A stretch of DNA of 64,000 nt, taken from NCBI GenBank assembly GCA_015143295.1, contig CM026565.1:14320041-14384040 (forward strand), written 5' to 3'. This DNA is from Tetracentron sinense. Taxonomy: Eukaryota > Streptophyta > Magnoliopsida > Trochodendrales > Trochodendraceae. Made by a program: the position numbers and the translations under genes. Positions 49,649 through 60,773 of this stretch are shown here, piece after piece. Every line of letters starts with the position of its first letter. Position 1 is the stretch's first letter. The notes under the pieces were generated by a model. The model did not search any database. It was given only the letters and a program-made list of their open reading frames with translations, and was not told the origin of the DNA.

Positions 49649-51049
49649 GTTTTGCAGAAATGTCAGTAAGGGTATTATGGTCTTTTGGTCGGTTCACTCT
49701 TACCTTAAGAGTTTAACCCGAGCCTTTAGGGCTTCATTTCGACACTTAGAGAGATTGGGAGATAAGAAGAGAGGAGAGGGCGATTCCTAAACCTAGGGTT
49801 TCCATTTTTGGAGAGAAATCAAGGGGTTTGCGAACCCACACTCAACTCAAGCCCCTTTTTCTTCAAGATCAAGGCACAAGCTCGTGAGGAGCATCTCCTC
49901 AAGCTAGGGCAGCAACTCACGGTCGTTTTTGGAAGGGGATTTCTTCCTCATTTCTTCAAGGTCGGTACTTCTTACTACCCTCCTAGTTATAGTTCCTCTT
50001 TTCCCTTTATTTCTTTTGATTTTCTTTCATTTACACATGTGCTATGAGATGGATGGTTGTGAATGGTGAATGGAGATGGAATGGGCGAATGGATGCCGTG
50101 TGGATGATGTGATGAATGAATGGGAAAGGGCATTGCACTAATAATGAACATACAAGTGTGATGTGAGCATAACCCACCTAGAAAAGCATGATTTAGGTTT
50201 AAATGAATAATGAATAATGAACACACCATGTTTGATGAAATGCCAAGGCGAATAAAATGAGTTGTAAATTAGGAAATGCATGCCTAATAAATTCTGAATG
50301 TTGCTAGGGCCTATGATAGTGTGTTTTCTTGCTTTCCCTAAATGATATGAATATTACGTTGCTCAATCATTGATGTTATATCTGTTGTGAAATTACCCAA
50401 ATGTCATATTTAAATTTAAATGCAAGTATGTACACGGTTCCCACGAGCACGGCATGCATGACATGATTTATCGAGGTTTTCAAGAACATGGTTAGAGGTG
50501 GGACATATCCTACGATATGTTTTACCTCACTTTTCACAAGAAAACAAGAACCAACATTCCACGAGGGGTCTCCCCTCACTCACAAGTGCATATCATGAAG
50601 AAGGGCCTCCCTTCCCTCGCAAGTACATACATATCATGAAGAAAGGGTCTCCCTTCCCTCGCAAGTGCATTGCATAAAGAAGGGTCTCCCTTCCCTCTCA
50701 AGGCATCTCTCAAGCGCATCTCACAAGGATATCTCACAAGTGTATCTCACAAGTTACATGATCACAAGCAAGCACGCATGACATGCATGACATGACACGT
50801 ACGACACGCTCGACAAGATCAAGTAAGACAAACACGACAAGCTTTCAAGTATGAAAAGATATTTCAAGCCAAGCCAAGTGCACGATGTTTTCAAGAGGTT
50901 TTATCGGCTTTCTACGAAATACAAGCATGATTATAAATTGCTTTACTTCCTTGTATGATATGAATTGTTTCTGTCTAACATACATGAATTGCTCCTGATT
51001 TATGTATTGCCATTTTTATGCTATGACTGTTGGTTAGTGCTTAGTACCC

Positions 51050-51070
51050 GCTGAGTATTCCATGCTCAGC
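51050..51070 (+). other. Conserved LTR hairpin block GCTGAG-N9-CTCAGC
   Basis: A perfect 6-bp stem with a 9-nt loop, followed by CGTACTTCTTATGTCGG and a GTAGGT/CAGGT step that looks like a splice donor. The block is kept in LTRs whose surroundings have diverged (15648, 29106, 33612, 40587, 57358, and 30833 on the minus strand). Its role is unknown. Confidence 0.6.
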
Positions 51071-51501
51071 CGTACTTCTTATGTCGGTAGGTTCTGAGGG
51101 AGCTGCTGCTCCATTTGATGTTTGTGCTCCTGGTCCATGGGTGGAAGAGGAGTACGTCGAGGAGCCTTTGGAGGAACCTCCAGTAGAGGGTTACCAGTAG
51201 GTGGTGTTAGATTCTGAGTGAATAGCTGTGGGTGAGATGAGAGATATACATTCATATATTTTGGCGGGTCTGTCCGCACTTTCGTTGGATTCCTTTTGTG
51301 TAAACTTGGATTCGTATATACATAGAGGTTTGCTTAGACTTCCGCTGTGCTATGTTAGAGTATGTTTCCGCTGTTTATATCCTCTATTGTATATGCTCCG
51401 TGGGTTCTGCAGGTTGGTTTGTCAAGCAAGTCATGTAAGCCATGATTAGTCGTCCAAAGTTCACTCTAACTCCTAGGGTGGGTTTTGGGTCGCGACAGAA
51501 G

Positions 51502-51513
51502 TGGTATCAGAGC
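51502..51513 (+). other. Primer-binding site, initiator-Met tRNA
   Basis: TGGTATCAGAGC, 4 nt after the LTR end, is the standard complement of the 3' end of plant initiator methionine tRNA. Confidence 0.95.
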
Positions 51514-51858
51514 TTAGGCTTTAGGTCTCTAGGGTCACTTAGAATCTTATACCACGGCTTGACAAGAGCATATGTCAGGAAACAAGTTAGGAAGAAAGTA
51601 AGTCGGAAGAGAGTCTTGATCCAAGTGTAAGACTAAACTTTAGTCTTAGTCTAAAATGGTTGCTTTAACCAAGTATGGGTCCTAGGTACGCTAGAACACT
51701 AAAGTATAATTATAATGTGATGAATACTCTGATGACTTGATGTGATGTATATTAGTATTATACAACTAATACAAATTGAATTATTATGAAATGACATTGA
51801 AATAAACAGTGGTTTCAAGTTAGACTCATGTGGTGTTATTATTCTCAGGACTTTAGTC

Positions 51859-53052
51859 ATAAGACGGAACACACGGGGTCGTGGACCACATACCAGAGCT
51901 TCCTCTTCTTCACGGGATGAGGATGAGCAGCCGGACCTCTCTCAGGTCTTAGGCTCTATTGCTGAGACACTCGCCATACTGGCGGCTCGATAGGCTATAC
52001 CATCATTGGCGGCACCGACTCCACCGCCCGCAGCTTCAGTACATCGTACCGCTGGAGTTGAGGCATTCAGGAGATTGAGGCCTCCACCCTTCCATGGGAG
52101 TGTGGACCCTCTTGCTGCGGAGGCATGGATCCTCCAGATGGAGAAGATCTTTGCGGTCCACTCGCCTGTAGAGGAGGATAGAGTAGCATGGGCAGTTTTC
52201 ATGCTAGAGGGTGAAGCCCACCACTGGTGGTTGTCCGCATTGAGGATGCGAGATTTGACCATGCAGGGTCAACCTTGGACTTGGGAGGAGTTCAATGACA
52301 CTTTTTATAAGAAGTACTTTCCGATCGGAGCACAAGAAACGAAAGAGAGAATTCGTCAACCTTGAGCAAGGTTCGATATCAGTAGCACAATATGAAGCTA
52401 AGTTCTCGGAGCTCTCTAGATTTGCGCCTCACATGGTTGCCACCGAGGCAATGAAGGCAAGAAGGTTTGAGCAAGGGCTCAAAGATGTTATCATGGAGAA
52501 GGTTTCGGTTTTCAGACATGCTACCTACCCTGAGGTAGTAGACAAGGCCTTATTGGTCGAGGCCAATTCAGAGACAGTGTCCAAGAAAAGGGAGTTAGCG
52601 AGAGGCCAAGCTAATAGTTCAGCACCTCCAGAGAGGCGGGCTCGTACTGGCCCTTATCAGTATGCGTGGTCGACACCACCGATGAGGCCATCTTATGCGC
52701 CTCAAGCTCCACGGCAGTATGTGCCTCAGGCACCGCGACCTCAGGCTCTTCAGCTCCACGGCCAGTTGCACCTCAGACGGTGAGGTATGCTCCACCTTCG
52801 GCCCCTCCGACTTATACACACGAGGTCTGCACTTCGTGCGGCCGAAGGCACCCGGCAGGAGATTGCCGAAGGGCATCGGGTGGATGTTTTCATTGTGGTC
52901 GCCAGGGCCATATGATCAGGGATTGCCCCAGTCGGCATTTACCAGGCCAGTCTCAGGGGATTAGGCCACCAGCACGCCCAGCAGGATCATATCAGGCATC
53001 ATCCCAGACTACCCGGTCTACACCTCCGCCTCGCCAGGCGAACCAGGGGTGA
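51859..53052 (+). pseudogene. Chromovirus gag, broken
   Basis: Capsid/nucleocapsid protein. The expected start is now ATA (51859), followed in frame by an Arg/Gly-rich N-terminus (R-R-N-T-R-G-R-G). The frame then meets TAG at 51991. The gag core (retrotrans_gag) shows W-I-L-Q-M-E-K-I-F, E-G-E-A-H-H-W-W and F-N-D-T-F-Y-K-K-Y-F-P (52,120-52,325). A frameshift follows at about 52,330-52,345, and the next part (52,345-52,740) has L-E-Q-G-S-I-S-V-A-Q-Y-E-A-K-F. A second shift near 52,740 restores the first frame for the CCHC zinc knuckle, C-F-H-C-G-R-Q-G-H-M-I-R-D-C (52885-52926). TGA at 53050 then interrupts the link to protease. Confidence 0.9.
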
Positions 53053-53568
53053 GTTTTTGCCTTGACAGAGGGTGATGCACTTGTATCTGACGATGTGGTG
53101 CAAGGTACGCGTTTGGATTTATTTTCTTTATTCGTGATTGTTATGTTATGTTTTATTTATTATGTACGTACTTGGTATGCTATATATATATATATATATA
53201 TATATACCTACATGTATACACTGTTGATGCATGGATTAACTCCGCTAGTTAAAATTTCAGGAACCCTACTAGTCAATGAGTATTTGGCTCGAGTATTGAT
53301 TGATACCGGGTCTACTCATTCATTTGTCTCGTCGAGTTTTTCAGAAGGCTTTTCTGTAGAGCCAAGTTAGCTAGAACCGGAGTTAGCCATTTCGACTCCT
53401 CTCGGCAAAACAGTATTGGCAGATAAAGTGTATAGAAATAGTGTGGTCCAAGTTGGAAGCCACGAGTTGGCGGTTGATCTCATCGTCCTTGGATTCCAAG
53501 ACTTTGATGTTATATTGGGAATGGATTGATTAGCAGCACATCATGGGCATGTAGCTTGCTTTGAGAAA
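53053..53568 (+). pseudogene. Chromovirus protease, with inserted intron-like segment
   Basis: Aspartic protease of the retropepsin type: active-site L-I-D-T-G-S-T-H-S-F (D at 53302) and, downstream, D-V-I-L-G-M-D (ending 53526), in the same frame as gag. Two stops break it: TAG at 53368 and TGA at 53527 (at the position where this family has Trp). An in-frame 156-nt segment with splice-like ends lies just upstream of the active site (separate entry). The frame continues directly into reverse transcriptase. Confidence 0.87.
53105..53260 (+). other. Putative intron between gag and protease
   Basis: The segment starts GTACGCG, ends AAATTTCAG and is AT/T-rich with a (TA)n run at about 53,181-53,206. 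The exon side on the left is CAAG and on the right GAACC. Excision keeps the frame and brings the V-V-Q-G of the upstream part next to T-L-L-V-N, the order expected for this protein family. It is 156 nt long (52 codons) without a stop, so retention also leaves the frame open but adds a hydrophobic insert. An insertion of other DNA is the alternative. Confidence 0.6.
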
Positions 53569-55335
53569 ATGGTACTCTTCAAGCCAGTAGAGGGAAAACC
53601 ATTCCACTTTCGCGGGTTAAAAAGTAGATATATTGCTCATTTTGCGGCGTTGAGCTTAGCAAACCCCGAGGCAAAGGACTCATCGACTATTCCGGTTGTG
53701 AGTGAGTTCCTGGATGTATTTCCAGAGGAGTTGCCAGGATTACCTCCAGACAGGGAGATTGAGTTTGTGATCGAGCTTGCACCAGGCACAGCTCCTGTTT
53801 TCAGGGCTCCGTATAGAATGGCCCCTATTGAACTCAAAGAGTTAAAGACCCAGTTGGAAGAATTACAAGGTCTTGGTTTCATTCGACCAAGTGTCTCACC
53901 GTGGGGTGCCCCGGTGTTGTTTGTTAAGAAGAAAGATGGTTCGATGCGGATGTGCATCGATTACAGGCAATTGAACAAAGTCACTATAAAGAATAGGTAT
54001 CCCTTGCCTAGGATTGATGACTTGTTCGATCAGTTGAAGGGAGCGAGATTTTTCTCGAAGATAGACCTTCGATCGGGTTATCACCAGTTGAATATTAAGG
54101 TGGAAGATGCTCCCAAAACTGCTTTCAGGACTCGGTATGGACACTACGAGTTCTTGGTGATGCCTTTTGGACTCACGAACGCGCCGGCAGCCTTTATGGA
54201 TTTGATGAACCGGGTGTTCCAGCCATATCTTGATAGGTGCGTGATTGTATTTGTTGATGACATTTTGGTCTATTCCCAGACACGGGAAGATCACACACGC
54301 GACCTATGCCTTGCTTTGGAAATGCTAAGAGAGCACAAGCTATACGCCAAACTTAGCAAGTGTGAGTTTTGGTTGGAAGAGGTGGCATTCCTAGGCCACG
54401 TTGTTTCTGCAGAAGGTATTTCGATGGATCCAAAGAAGATAGAGGCAGTCATGAGTTGGGCGAGGCCCAAGAGTGTCACGGAGATACGCAGCTTTCTTGG
54501 GTTGGCAGGCTACTACAGGAGATTCGTAGAGGGTTTCTCTAGCCTTGCAGCACCGCTCACTTACCTGACAAGGAAGAACACCAAGTTTGTATGGAGTGAT
54601 AAGTGCGAGATCAGTTTCACGGAACTGAAGAAGAGACTTACTACAGCCCCTGTCCTTACTGTGCCATCTGGACCTTATGGGTATGAGGTGTATAGTGATG
54701 CCTCACACGTTGGACTTGGGTATGTACTCATGCAGCACAAGAAATTCATTGCCTATGCATCGAGGCAATTGAAGGAGCATGAGAAGAATTACCCCATGCA
54801 CGACTTAGAGCTTGCCGCAGTTGTGTTTGCACTCAAGATCTGGCGACATTACTTATACGGGGTGGAATTCTATGTGTATACGGATCACAAGAGCCTCAAG
54901 TACCTCTTTTCCCAAAAGGAATTGAATCTAAGGCAACGGTGTTGGATGGAATTTCTGAAGGAGTATTATTGTACCATTCAATACCACCCGGGTAAAGCAA
55001 ATGTAGTGGCTGATGCTTTGAGTAGAAGACCTCAAGGGTTGTTAGCACACATGTTGGTTCAAGAATGGAAGCTACTAGAAGATTTGGAAAATCTGGACAT
55101 CAGTGTGAATAACTCTGTCCATGGTCCTACCTTGGCAAATGTCACGGTCCGGCCATACATTATAGATTTGATCCAAGAATACCAAGCCACGGATGCTGAA
55201 TTGTTGGCTTATCGGGACAAGGAAGTTGCTAAGGGTATTGAGGACTTCTCTCTCACTAGTCGGGGTGCTATCACAATTCAAGGGAAGGCTGTGCGTCCCA
55301 GCCAATGCAGATCTTCGAAGAGAGATTTTGGATGA
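53569..55335 (+). pseudogene. Chromovirus reverse transcriptase and RNase H
   Basis: This is the best-preserved part: 588 codons open in the gag/protease frame, part of a longer polyprotein (the ATG at 53569 is internal). RT: I-D-Y-R-Q-L-N near residue 130, D-L-R-S-G-Y-H-Q near 166, F-G-L-T-N-A-P near 200, and the catalytic F-V-D-D at 228-231 (many relatives have Y-V-D-D). RNase H: Y-S-D-A-S at 375-379, the E-L-A-A segment near 414, T-D-H-K-S-L near 438, and the closing A-D-A-L-S-R at 481-486. A one-base insertion in a G run near 55,285 shifts the frame just before integrase, so residues after about 570 are out of frame. Confidence 0.95.
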
Positions 55336-55541
55336 AGCACACCGTTCGAAGTACACAGTGCATCCAGGGGGTACAACGATGTACCGGAACCTCAAGAGTC
55401 ACTTTTGGTGGCGGAATATGAAGAGGGAGGTTGTGGAATATGTAGCACGGTGCTTGGTGTGTCAACAGGTAAAAGCAGAACACATGCGGCCCGCAGGTCT
55501 ATTACAGTCCCTTCCGATTCCCGAGTGGAAATGGGAGAACA
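55286..55541 (+). pseudogene. Chromovirus integrase, N-terminal zinc-binding part
   Basis: In the +1 frame relative to RT, the sequence shows the GPY-type upstream segment L-C-V-P-A-N, then H-R-S-K-Y-T-V-H-P-G and, 30 residues on, C-L-V-C-Q-Q-V-K, the HHCC zinc-binding motif. It then reaches P-I-P-E-W-K-W-E-N, where a solo LTR interrupts it. Integrase resumes after the insertion at 57808 in the same frame. Confidence 0.9.
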
Positions 55542-57807
55542 TGTAGAGCCCCGGACCTTTTCACATTTAATGCATGACACTTTCGTTGCCATTTTGCCTT
55601 TAAAGAGGTATACTTAATAAATAAGGAAGAAATTGGAAATTCCGAAACCTCAGAAATGTTCCTTTTCGAAGTACGAACCCAACGCAAGTTGAATCGTCGA
55701 AATCGGACGAACGAGTCAAAAGTTATGGCCAAAACAGTCGGGACCAGCAGAGCACCGATCGCTCGGTCCATGGAGCGATCGATCGGTCCAAAACCGATCG
55801 CTCGGAGGCTATCGACTGGTCGAGATTTTTGTATGGGAAAATTTTCCAGAGAGTGAAATTTTAACCGATCGCTCGGTTATGAAACCGATCGATCGGTAGG
55901 CAACCGATCGATCGGTCATTAACACCGATCGCTCGGTACTCGCGTTTTTGCAGAAAATTTAGTAAGGGTGTTTTAGTCTTTTGGGCAGTTTACTCTTACC
56001 TTAAGAGTCTTGCCCGAGCCTTTAGGGCTTATTTACAATACTTAGAAGATTGAGAGCTAAGGAGAGGAGAAGAAGACGATCCCTAACCTAGGGTTGATTT
56101 TGGAGGTGAAATCAAAGGGTTGTGAACCCACACTCACCTCAAGTCTATTTTCTCCAAGATCTCGGCTCAAGCTCGTGTGGGGCACTCTCCTCAAGCTAGG
56201 GCAGCAACTCACGGTCGTTTTGGAAAGGGGGATTTCTTCCTCACTTGATCAAGGTCGGTACTCTTTACTACCCTCCTAGTTATAGCTTCTCCTTTCCTTA
56301 TTTCTTCTTGTTTTCCTTCATATATATATATATATTATGAGATGGGTGGTATGTATGGTAAATGGAGATGGATGTTGGCGAATGGATGCTGTGTGGATGA
56401 TGTAATGAATGAATGGGGAAGGGCATTGTACTAATAATAAACATACAAGTGTGATGTGAGTATAACCCACCTAGAAAAGCATGTTGTAGGGTTAATAAAT
56501 AATGAATGTACCATGTTTGATGAAATGCCAAGGTGAATAAAATGAATGATAAATTAAGAAAATGCATGTTTAAGGTTTATGGAAATTGCTAGGGTTATGA
56601 TAGTGTGATTGTTCGCTTTCCCTAAATGATATCAATATTAAATTGCCTAAATCATTGATGTTATGTGTTATGAATTACTCAAATGCCATATTTAATTCCA
56701 AATGCAAGTATGCACACGACCTCACGAGCACGCATACATGACATGATTTACCGAGGTTTTCAAGAATGGGATTTAGAGGTGGGGCATATCGTACGATATG
56801 TTTTGCCTCGCTTTTGGCAAGGACAAGACAATCATGCATTTTCATAAGAAGGGTCTCCCTTCCCTCGCAAGTGCATACATAACATAAGAAGGGCCTCCCT
56901 TCCCTCGCAAGTACATCTCACAAGGACATCTCACAAGTGAAAGGACATGACATGAGCATTTAGGAAGAAGGGTCTCCCTTCCCTCACAAGTAGTTTACTT
57001 TTTCAAGCAAGCATGACAAGACATGGCATGACAAGCATAATCATTCTAGGAAGAAGGGTCTCCCTTCCCTCACAAGTAGTTTACTTTCCAAGCAAGCATG
57101 ACATGGCATGACACGCATGATACGATAAGATAAGACAAACATGACAAGTTTTCAAGCACGGAAATGGTATTTTCAGTCAAGTCAAGTGCACGGTGTTTTC
57201 AAGGATGTTATCGGCTTTTCATGAAATGCAAGCATGATTATAAATTGCCTTATTCCTTGTTATGATATTGATGGCTCCTGCTTTATATATGTGAAATGCT
57301 TCCTGTTTCCTATACTGCTATGGTTTTGCTATGACTATTGGTTAGTATTTAGTACCCGCTGAGTATTCCATGCTCAGCCGTACTTCTTATGTCGGCAGGT
57401 TCTGAGGGAGCAGCTGCTCCATTTGATGTTTGTGCTCCTAGTCCATGGGTGGAAGAGGAGTACGTCGAGGAGCCTTTGGAGGAACCTCCCGTAGAGGGTT
57501 ATCAATAGGTGGTGTTAGATTCTGAGTGGATTAGCTGTGGGTGAGCATGAGTGATTATATCCATGTATTTTGGCGGGCATGTCCGCACTTTCTTGTTTTG
57601 TTTTCTTTTGTATTAACTTGGACCATGTGTATATACTTAGAGGTTTGTTAGACTTCCGCTGTGTTTTATAGTTATGCTTCCGCTGTTATCCTCTATTGTA
57701 TATGTTCTGTGAGTTTTGCAGGTTGGTTCGTCAAGCAAGTCATGTAAGTCATGATTAAGTCGTCCAAGATTCACTCTAACTCCTAGGGTGGGTTTTGGGT
57801 CGCGACA
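55542..57807 (+). mobile_element. Nested solo LTR, backbone A with P cassette
   Basis: TGTAGAGCCCCGGACC to GGGTCGCGACA, with perfect TSD GAACA (55537-55541 and 57808-57812), inside integrase. Its ends, hairpin array (56,850-57,080) and conserved block (57358) are A-type. Its internal cassette is the P palindrome array (55753-55940), nearly the same as in the B+P LTR at 26873. Confidence 0.93.
55753..55940. repeat. P cassette in nested A LTR
   Basis: About eight ACCGATCG(A/C)TCGGT palindromes around the same TGGGAAAATTTTCCAGAGAG insert seen at 27080-27272. Order, spacing and insert match between two LTRs whose flanks differ. Confidence 0.9.
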
Positions 57808-58857
57808 GAACATATCCATGGATTTCATAGTTGGCTTGCCAAAGACGGCAAGGGGCTCAGATGCGATATGGGTAGTAGTGGATCGTTTGACGAAGTCCGC
57901 TCACTTCTTACTTTACCGAACTACTTTCAACTCTAGTCAGTTAGCCGCTTTGTATATCAAGGAAGTGGTGAGGTTACACGGAGTGCCCATTAGTATTGTG
58001 TCAGATCGGGATCCAAGATTCACATCACGATTCTGGAAAAGCTTCCAGGAGGCTATGGGTTCCCGACTTGACTTCAGCACCGCTTTTCATCCACAGACGG
58101 ATGGACAAACCGAGAGAGTGAACCAAGTCATTGAAGACATGCTTCGGGCTTGTATGTTGGATTTCAGAGGCAGTTGGGAAGAGCACTTGCCTTTGGTTGA
58201 ATTCGCCTATAATAACAGCTCTCAGGCGAGTATCCAAATGGCACCATTTGAGGCCTTGTATGGGCGAAGTTGTAGGTCTCATCTCTATTGGGATGAGGTA
58301 GGAGAAAGGAAAGTACTTGGTTCGGAGTTGATTGAGCAAACTGCAGGCACAGTTAAGATCATTCGGGATCGATTGAAAGCCGCTCACGATCGCCAGAAAA
58401 GTTATGGGGACACGCGCTGTAGGGACTTGGAATTTCAAGTAGGGGATCAAGTTTTTGTGAAAGTATCTCCTAGCAAAGGGATCATGAGATTTGGAAAGCG
58501 AGGCAAGCTCAGTCCTCGGTATGTTGGGCCTTTTGAGATTATCACACGAGTTGGTGAGGTTGCTTACAGGGTAACTCTCCCACCTCACATGGCCGCAGTT
58601 CACAACGTCTTCCATGTGTCTATGCTTCGGAAGTACATTGCGGATCCTTCGCATGTCATAGACTTGGAACCGTTGGAGATTCGAGAGGACCTCACCTTGA
58701 TTGAAAAGCCGGTTCAGATTTTGGATCGAAGAGATCAGGTGCTTCGCAACAAGACAATCCCATTGGTTCTTGTGCAATGGCAACACCATGCTCGGGAAGA
58801 AGCTACATGGGAGCGTGAAGCCGAAGTCAAAGCAAAGTACCCAGAATTAATTGAATG
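57808..58857 (+). pseudogene. Chromovirus integrase core and chromodomain-like tail
   Basis: The integrase catalytic core begins with M-D-F-I-V-G-L-P (first Asp), then V-S-D-R-D-P-R-F (second Asp) and T-D-G-Q-T-E-R-V-N (catalytic Glu). After it come the GPF segment P-R-Y-V-G-P-F-E-I and [12 protein letters not shown], markers of plant gypsy integrases. The C-terminus has [12 protein letters not shown] and V-L-V-Q-W, then A-T-W-E-R-E, a chromodomain-like segment thought to guide integration to particular chromatin. The 356-codon frame (57788-58858) is intact to its TGA; only its N-terminal half is displaced by the nested LTR. Confidence 0.93.
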
Positions 58858-58946
58858 AGTTTTTGTATAAGTTTGTATATGACTGGAAATTTTCTTTTTG
58901 GTTTGTAATGCAAGTAGCGTCTAAATTTCGAGGATGAAATTTTTGT

Positions 58947-58959
58947 AAGGGGGGGAGGA
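58947..58959 (+). other. Polypurine tract of the chromovirus
   Basis: AAGGGGGGGAGGA directly precedes the 3' LTR start TGTAGAG; it is the plus-strand primer site. Confidence 0.93.
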
Positions 58960-60773
58960 TGTAGAGCCCCGGACCTTTTCACATTTAATGCATGGCACTT
59001 TCGTTGCCATTTTGCCTTTAAAGAGGTATAATTAATAAATAAGGAAGAAATTGGAAATTCTGAAATGTGAATCGTCAAAATCAAACGAACGAGTCAAAAG
59101 ATATGGCCAAAACAGTCTGGACCTGCAGGCAATCGAAGCTCGGAAGGCACTAAGGACGAGCTCTGGAGAGGCACTAAGGACGTAGCTCGGAAGGCGCTAA
59201 GGACGTAGCTCGGAAGGCGCTAAGGACGTAGCTCTGATCAGGTGCCTGACAACGTGCTCTGATAGGCACAGACAACGCATAGACAACGTACTCTGATAAC
59301 GTAGCTCGAGCTCTGATAACGTATTCGTTGTGCATCCGTTGTGCAACAGACAACGGGTACGTTGTACAGCAAATAACGTATACGTTATACAGCACGACGG
59401 ACACGTTGTACATAAGACAACGTGACAAACGGGTTCGGCACTATTCACAGCACGTGGGTCGGCACTATTCACAACGGACAACGTGTTCGGCACTATTCAC
59501 AGCACAACGTGTTCAGCACTATTCACAACGACAACGTGTTCAGCACTATTCAAGCACAACGTGTTCGGCACTATTCACAGCACAACGTGTTTGGCATTGT
59601 TCACAGCACAACGTGTTCAGCACTATTCACAGCACAACGTGTTTCGGCACTATTCACAGCACAACGTGTTTGGCACTGTTCACAGCACAACGTGTTAGGC
59701 TCTTCACAGCACAATGTGTTGGGCACTCGTGTTTGCAGAAATGTCAGTAAGGTATTATGGTCTTTGGTCGGTTCACTCTTACCTTAAGAGTTTAACCCGA
59801 GCCTTTAGGGCTTCATTTCGACACTTAGAGAGATTGGGAGATAAGAAGAGAGGAGAGGGCGATTCCTAAACCTAGGGTTTCCATTTTTGGAGAGAAATCA
59901 AGGGGTTTGCGAACCCACACTCAACTCAAGCCCCTTTTTTCTTTCTTCAGATTATGTCACAAGCCGTGAGGAGCATCTCCTCAAGCTAGGGCAGCAACTC
60001 ACGGGTCGTTTTTGGAAGGGATTCTTCCTCATTTCTTCAAGGGTCGGTACTTCTTACTACCCTCCTAGTTACTAGTTCCTCTTTTCGCTATTTCTTTGAT
60101 TTTCTTTCATTACCATGTGCTATTCGATTGATGGTTTGTGACTGGTGAATGAGATGGAATGGGCGAATGGATGTCGTGTGGATGATGCTGAATGAATGGG
60201 AAAGGGCATTGTCACTAAGAATGAACATACCGTGGTGATGTGAGCAATTACCCACCTCATGAAAATGCATGATTTAGGTTTACATGAATACTGAATAATG
60301 AACACACCAGTTTGATGAATGCCAAGGCTAATAAAATGAGTTGTAAATTAGAATGCATGCCTATAAATTCTGAATGTTGCTAGGGGCCTAGATATTGTGT
60401 TTTCCTTGCTTTTCCCTAATGATAGTACATATTATATTGCTCCATCATTGATGTTATAATCTGTTGTGAAATTACCCAAATTTCATATTTAAATTTAATG
60501 CAATATGTAAAAACACGGTTTCCCACGAGCACGAAGCATGACAGATTTTTCGGGTTTTTCAATAACATGGTTAGAGGTGGGACATATCCTACGTATGTTT
60601 TTAACCTCGCTTTTCACAAAAAAACAAGAACCAACCTTCCACCGATGGTCTCCCCTCACTCACAAGTCATATCATGAAGAGGGCCCTTCCCTTCCCCTCA
60701 CAAGACATAACATATCCGAAGAAGTTCCTCCCTTCCCTCGCAGTGCATTGCATAAAGAAGGTTCTCCCTGTCC
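58960..60773 (+). repeat. 3' LTR of the chromovirus, truncated by the gap
   Basis: It matches the 5' LTR from its first base. The first several hundred bases differ by only a few percent. From about 59,400 onward single-base insertions and deletions accumulate, and near 60,060-60,760 they are dense. The last ~0.8 kb of the LTR, including its conserved hairpin and GCGACA terminus, is missing at the N run. Confidence 0.9.

Larger units (their letters stand above)
48846..51497 (+). repeat. 5' LTR of the chromovirus (backbone A, Q cassette)
   Basis: TGTAGAGCCCCGGACC to GGGTCGCGACA, 2652 bp. Contains 23-bp GGAAGGCGCTAAGGACGTAGC repeats (49,020-49,130), the Q cassette of about eleven 26-bp units (49,320-49,650), the hairpin array (50,560-50,700) and the conserved GCTGAG-N9-CTCAGC block (51050-51070). 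All ORFs inside are repeat artefacts. Confidence 0.93.
48846..60773 (+). mobile_element. Ty3/gypsy chromovirus (Tekay/Del-like), inactive, cut by gap
   Basis: Near-complete LTR retrotransposon in the order LTR-PBS-gag-protease-RT-RNase H-integrase-chromodomain-like tail-PPT-LTR. This domain order and the C-terminal chromodomain-like segment fit the chromovirus branch; long LTRs (2.65 kb) and an RT of this type suggest the Tekay/Del clade. Both LTRs lack the same ~40-bp segment near their 5' part (a GAAATGTGAATCG junction), which confirms that they belong together. Broken by stops in gag and protease, three frameshifts and a nested solo LTR in integrase. The 3' LTR runs into the N gap, so the 3' TSD cannot be checked (5' flank GTTGA). 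Confidence 0.93.

Noticed and set aside
49213-49790. Three overlapping plus frames of 119-148 codons with H-S-T-T-C-S-A-L-F-T-A-Q periodicity (also at 13896, 32015, 38768 and 59328)
   Set aside because: Products of the 26-bp Q repeat read in three frames; copy number varies and no start context or domain supports a protein.
54291-54479. Minus-strand frames opposite RT, RNase H and integrase (also 53637-54294 and 58025-58789)
   Set aside because: Shadows of the well-supported plus-strand pol frame.
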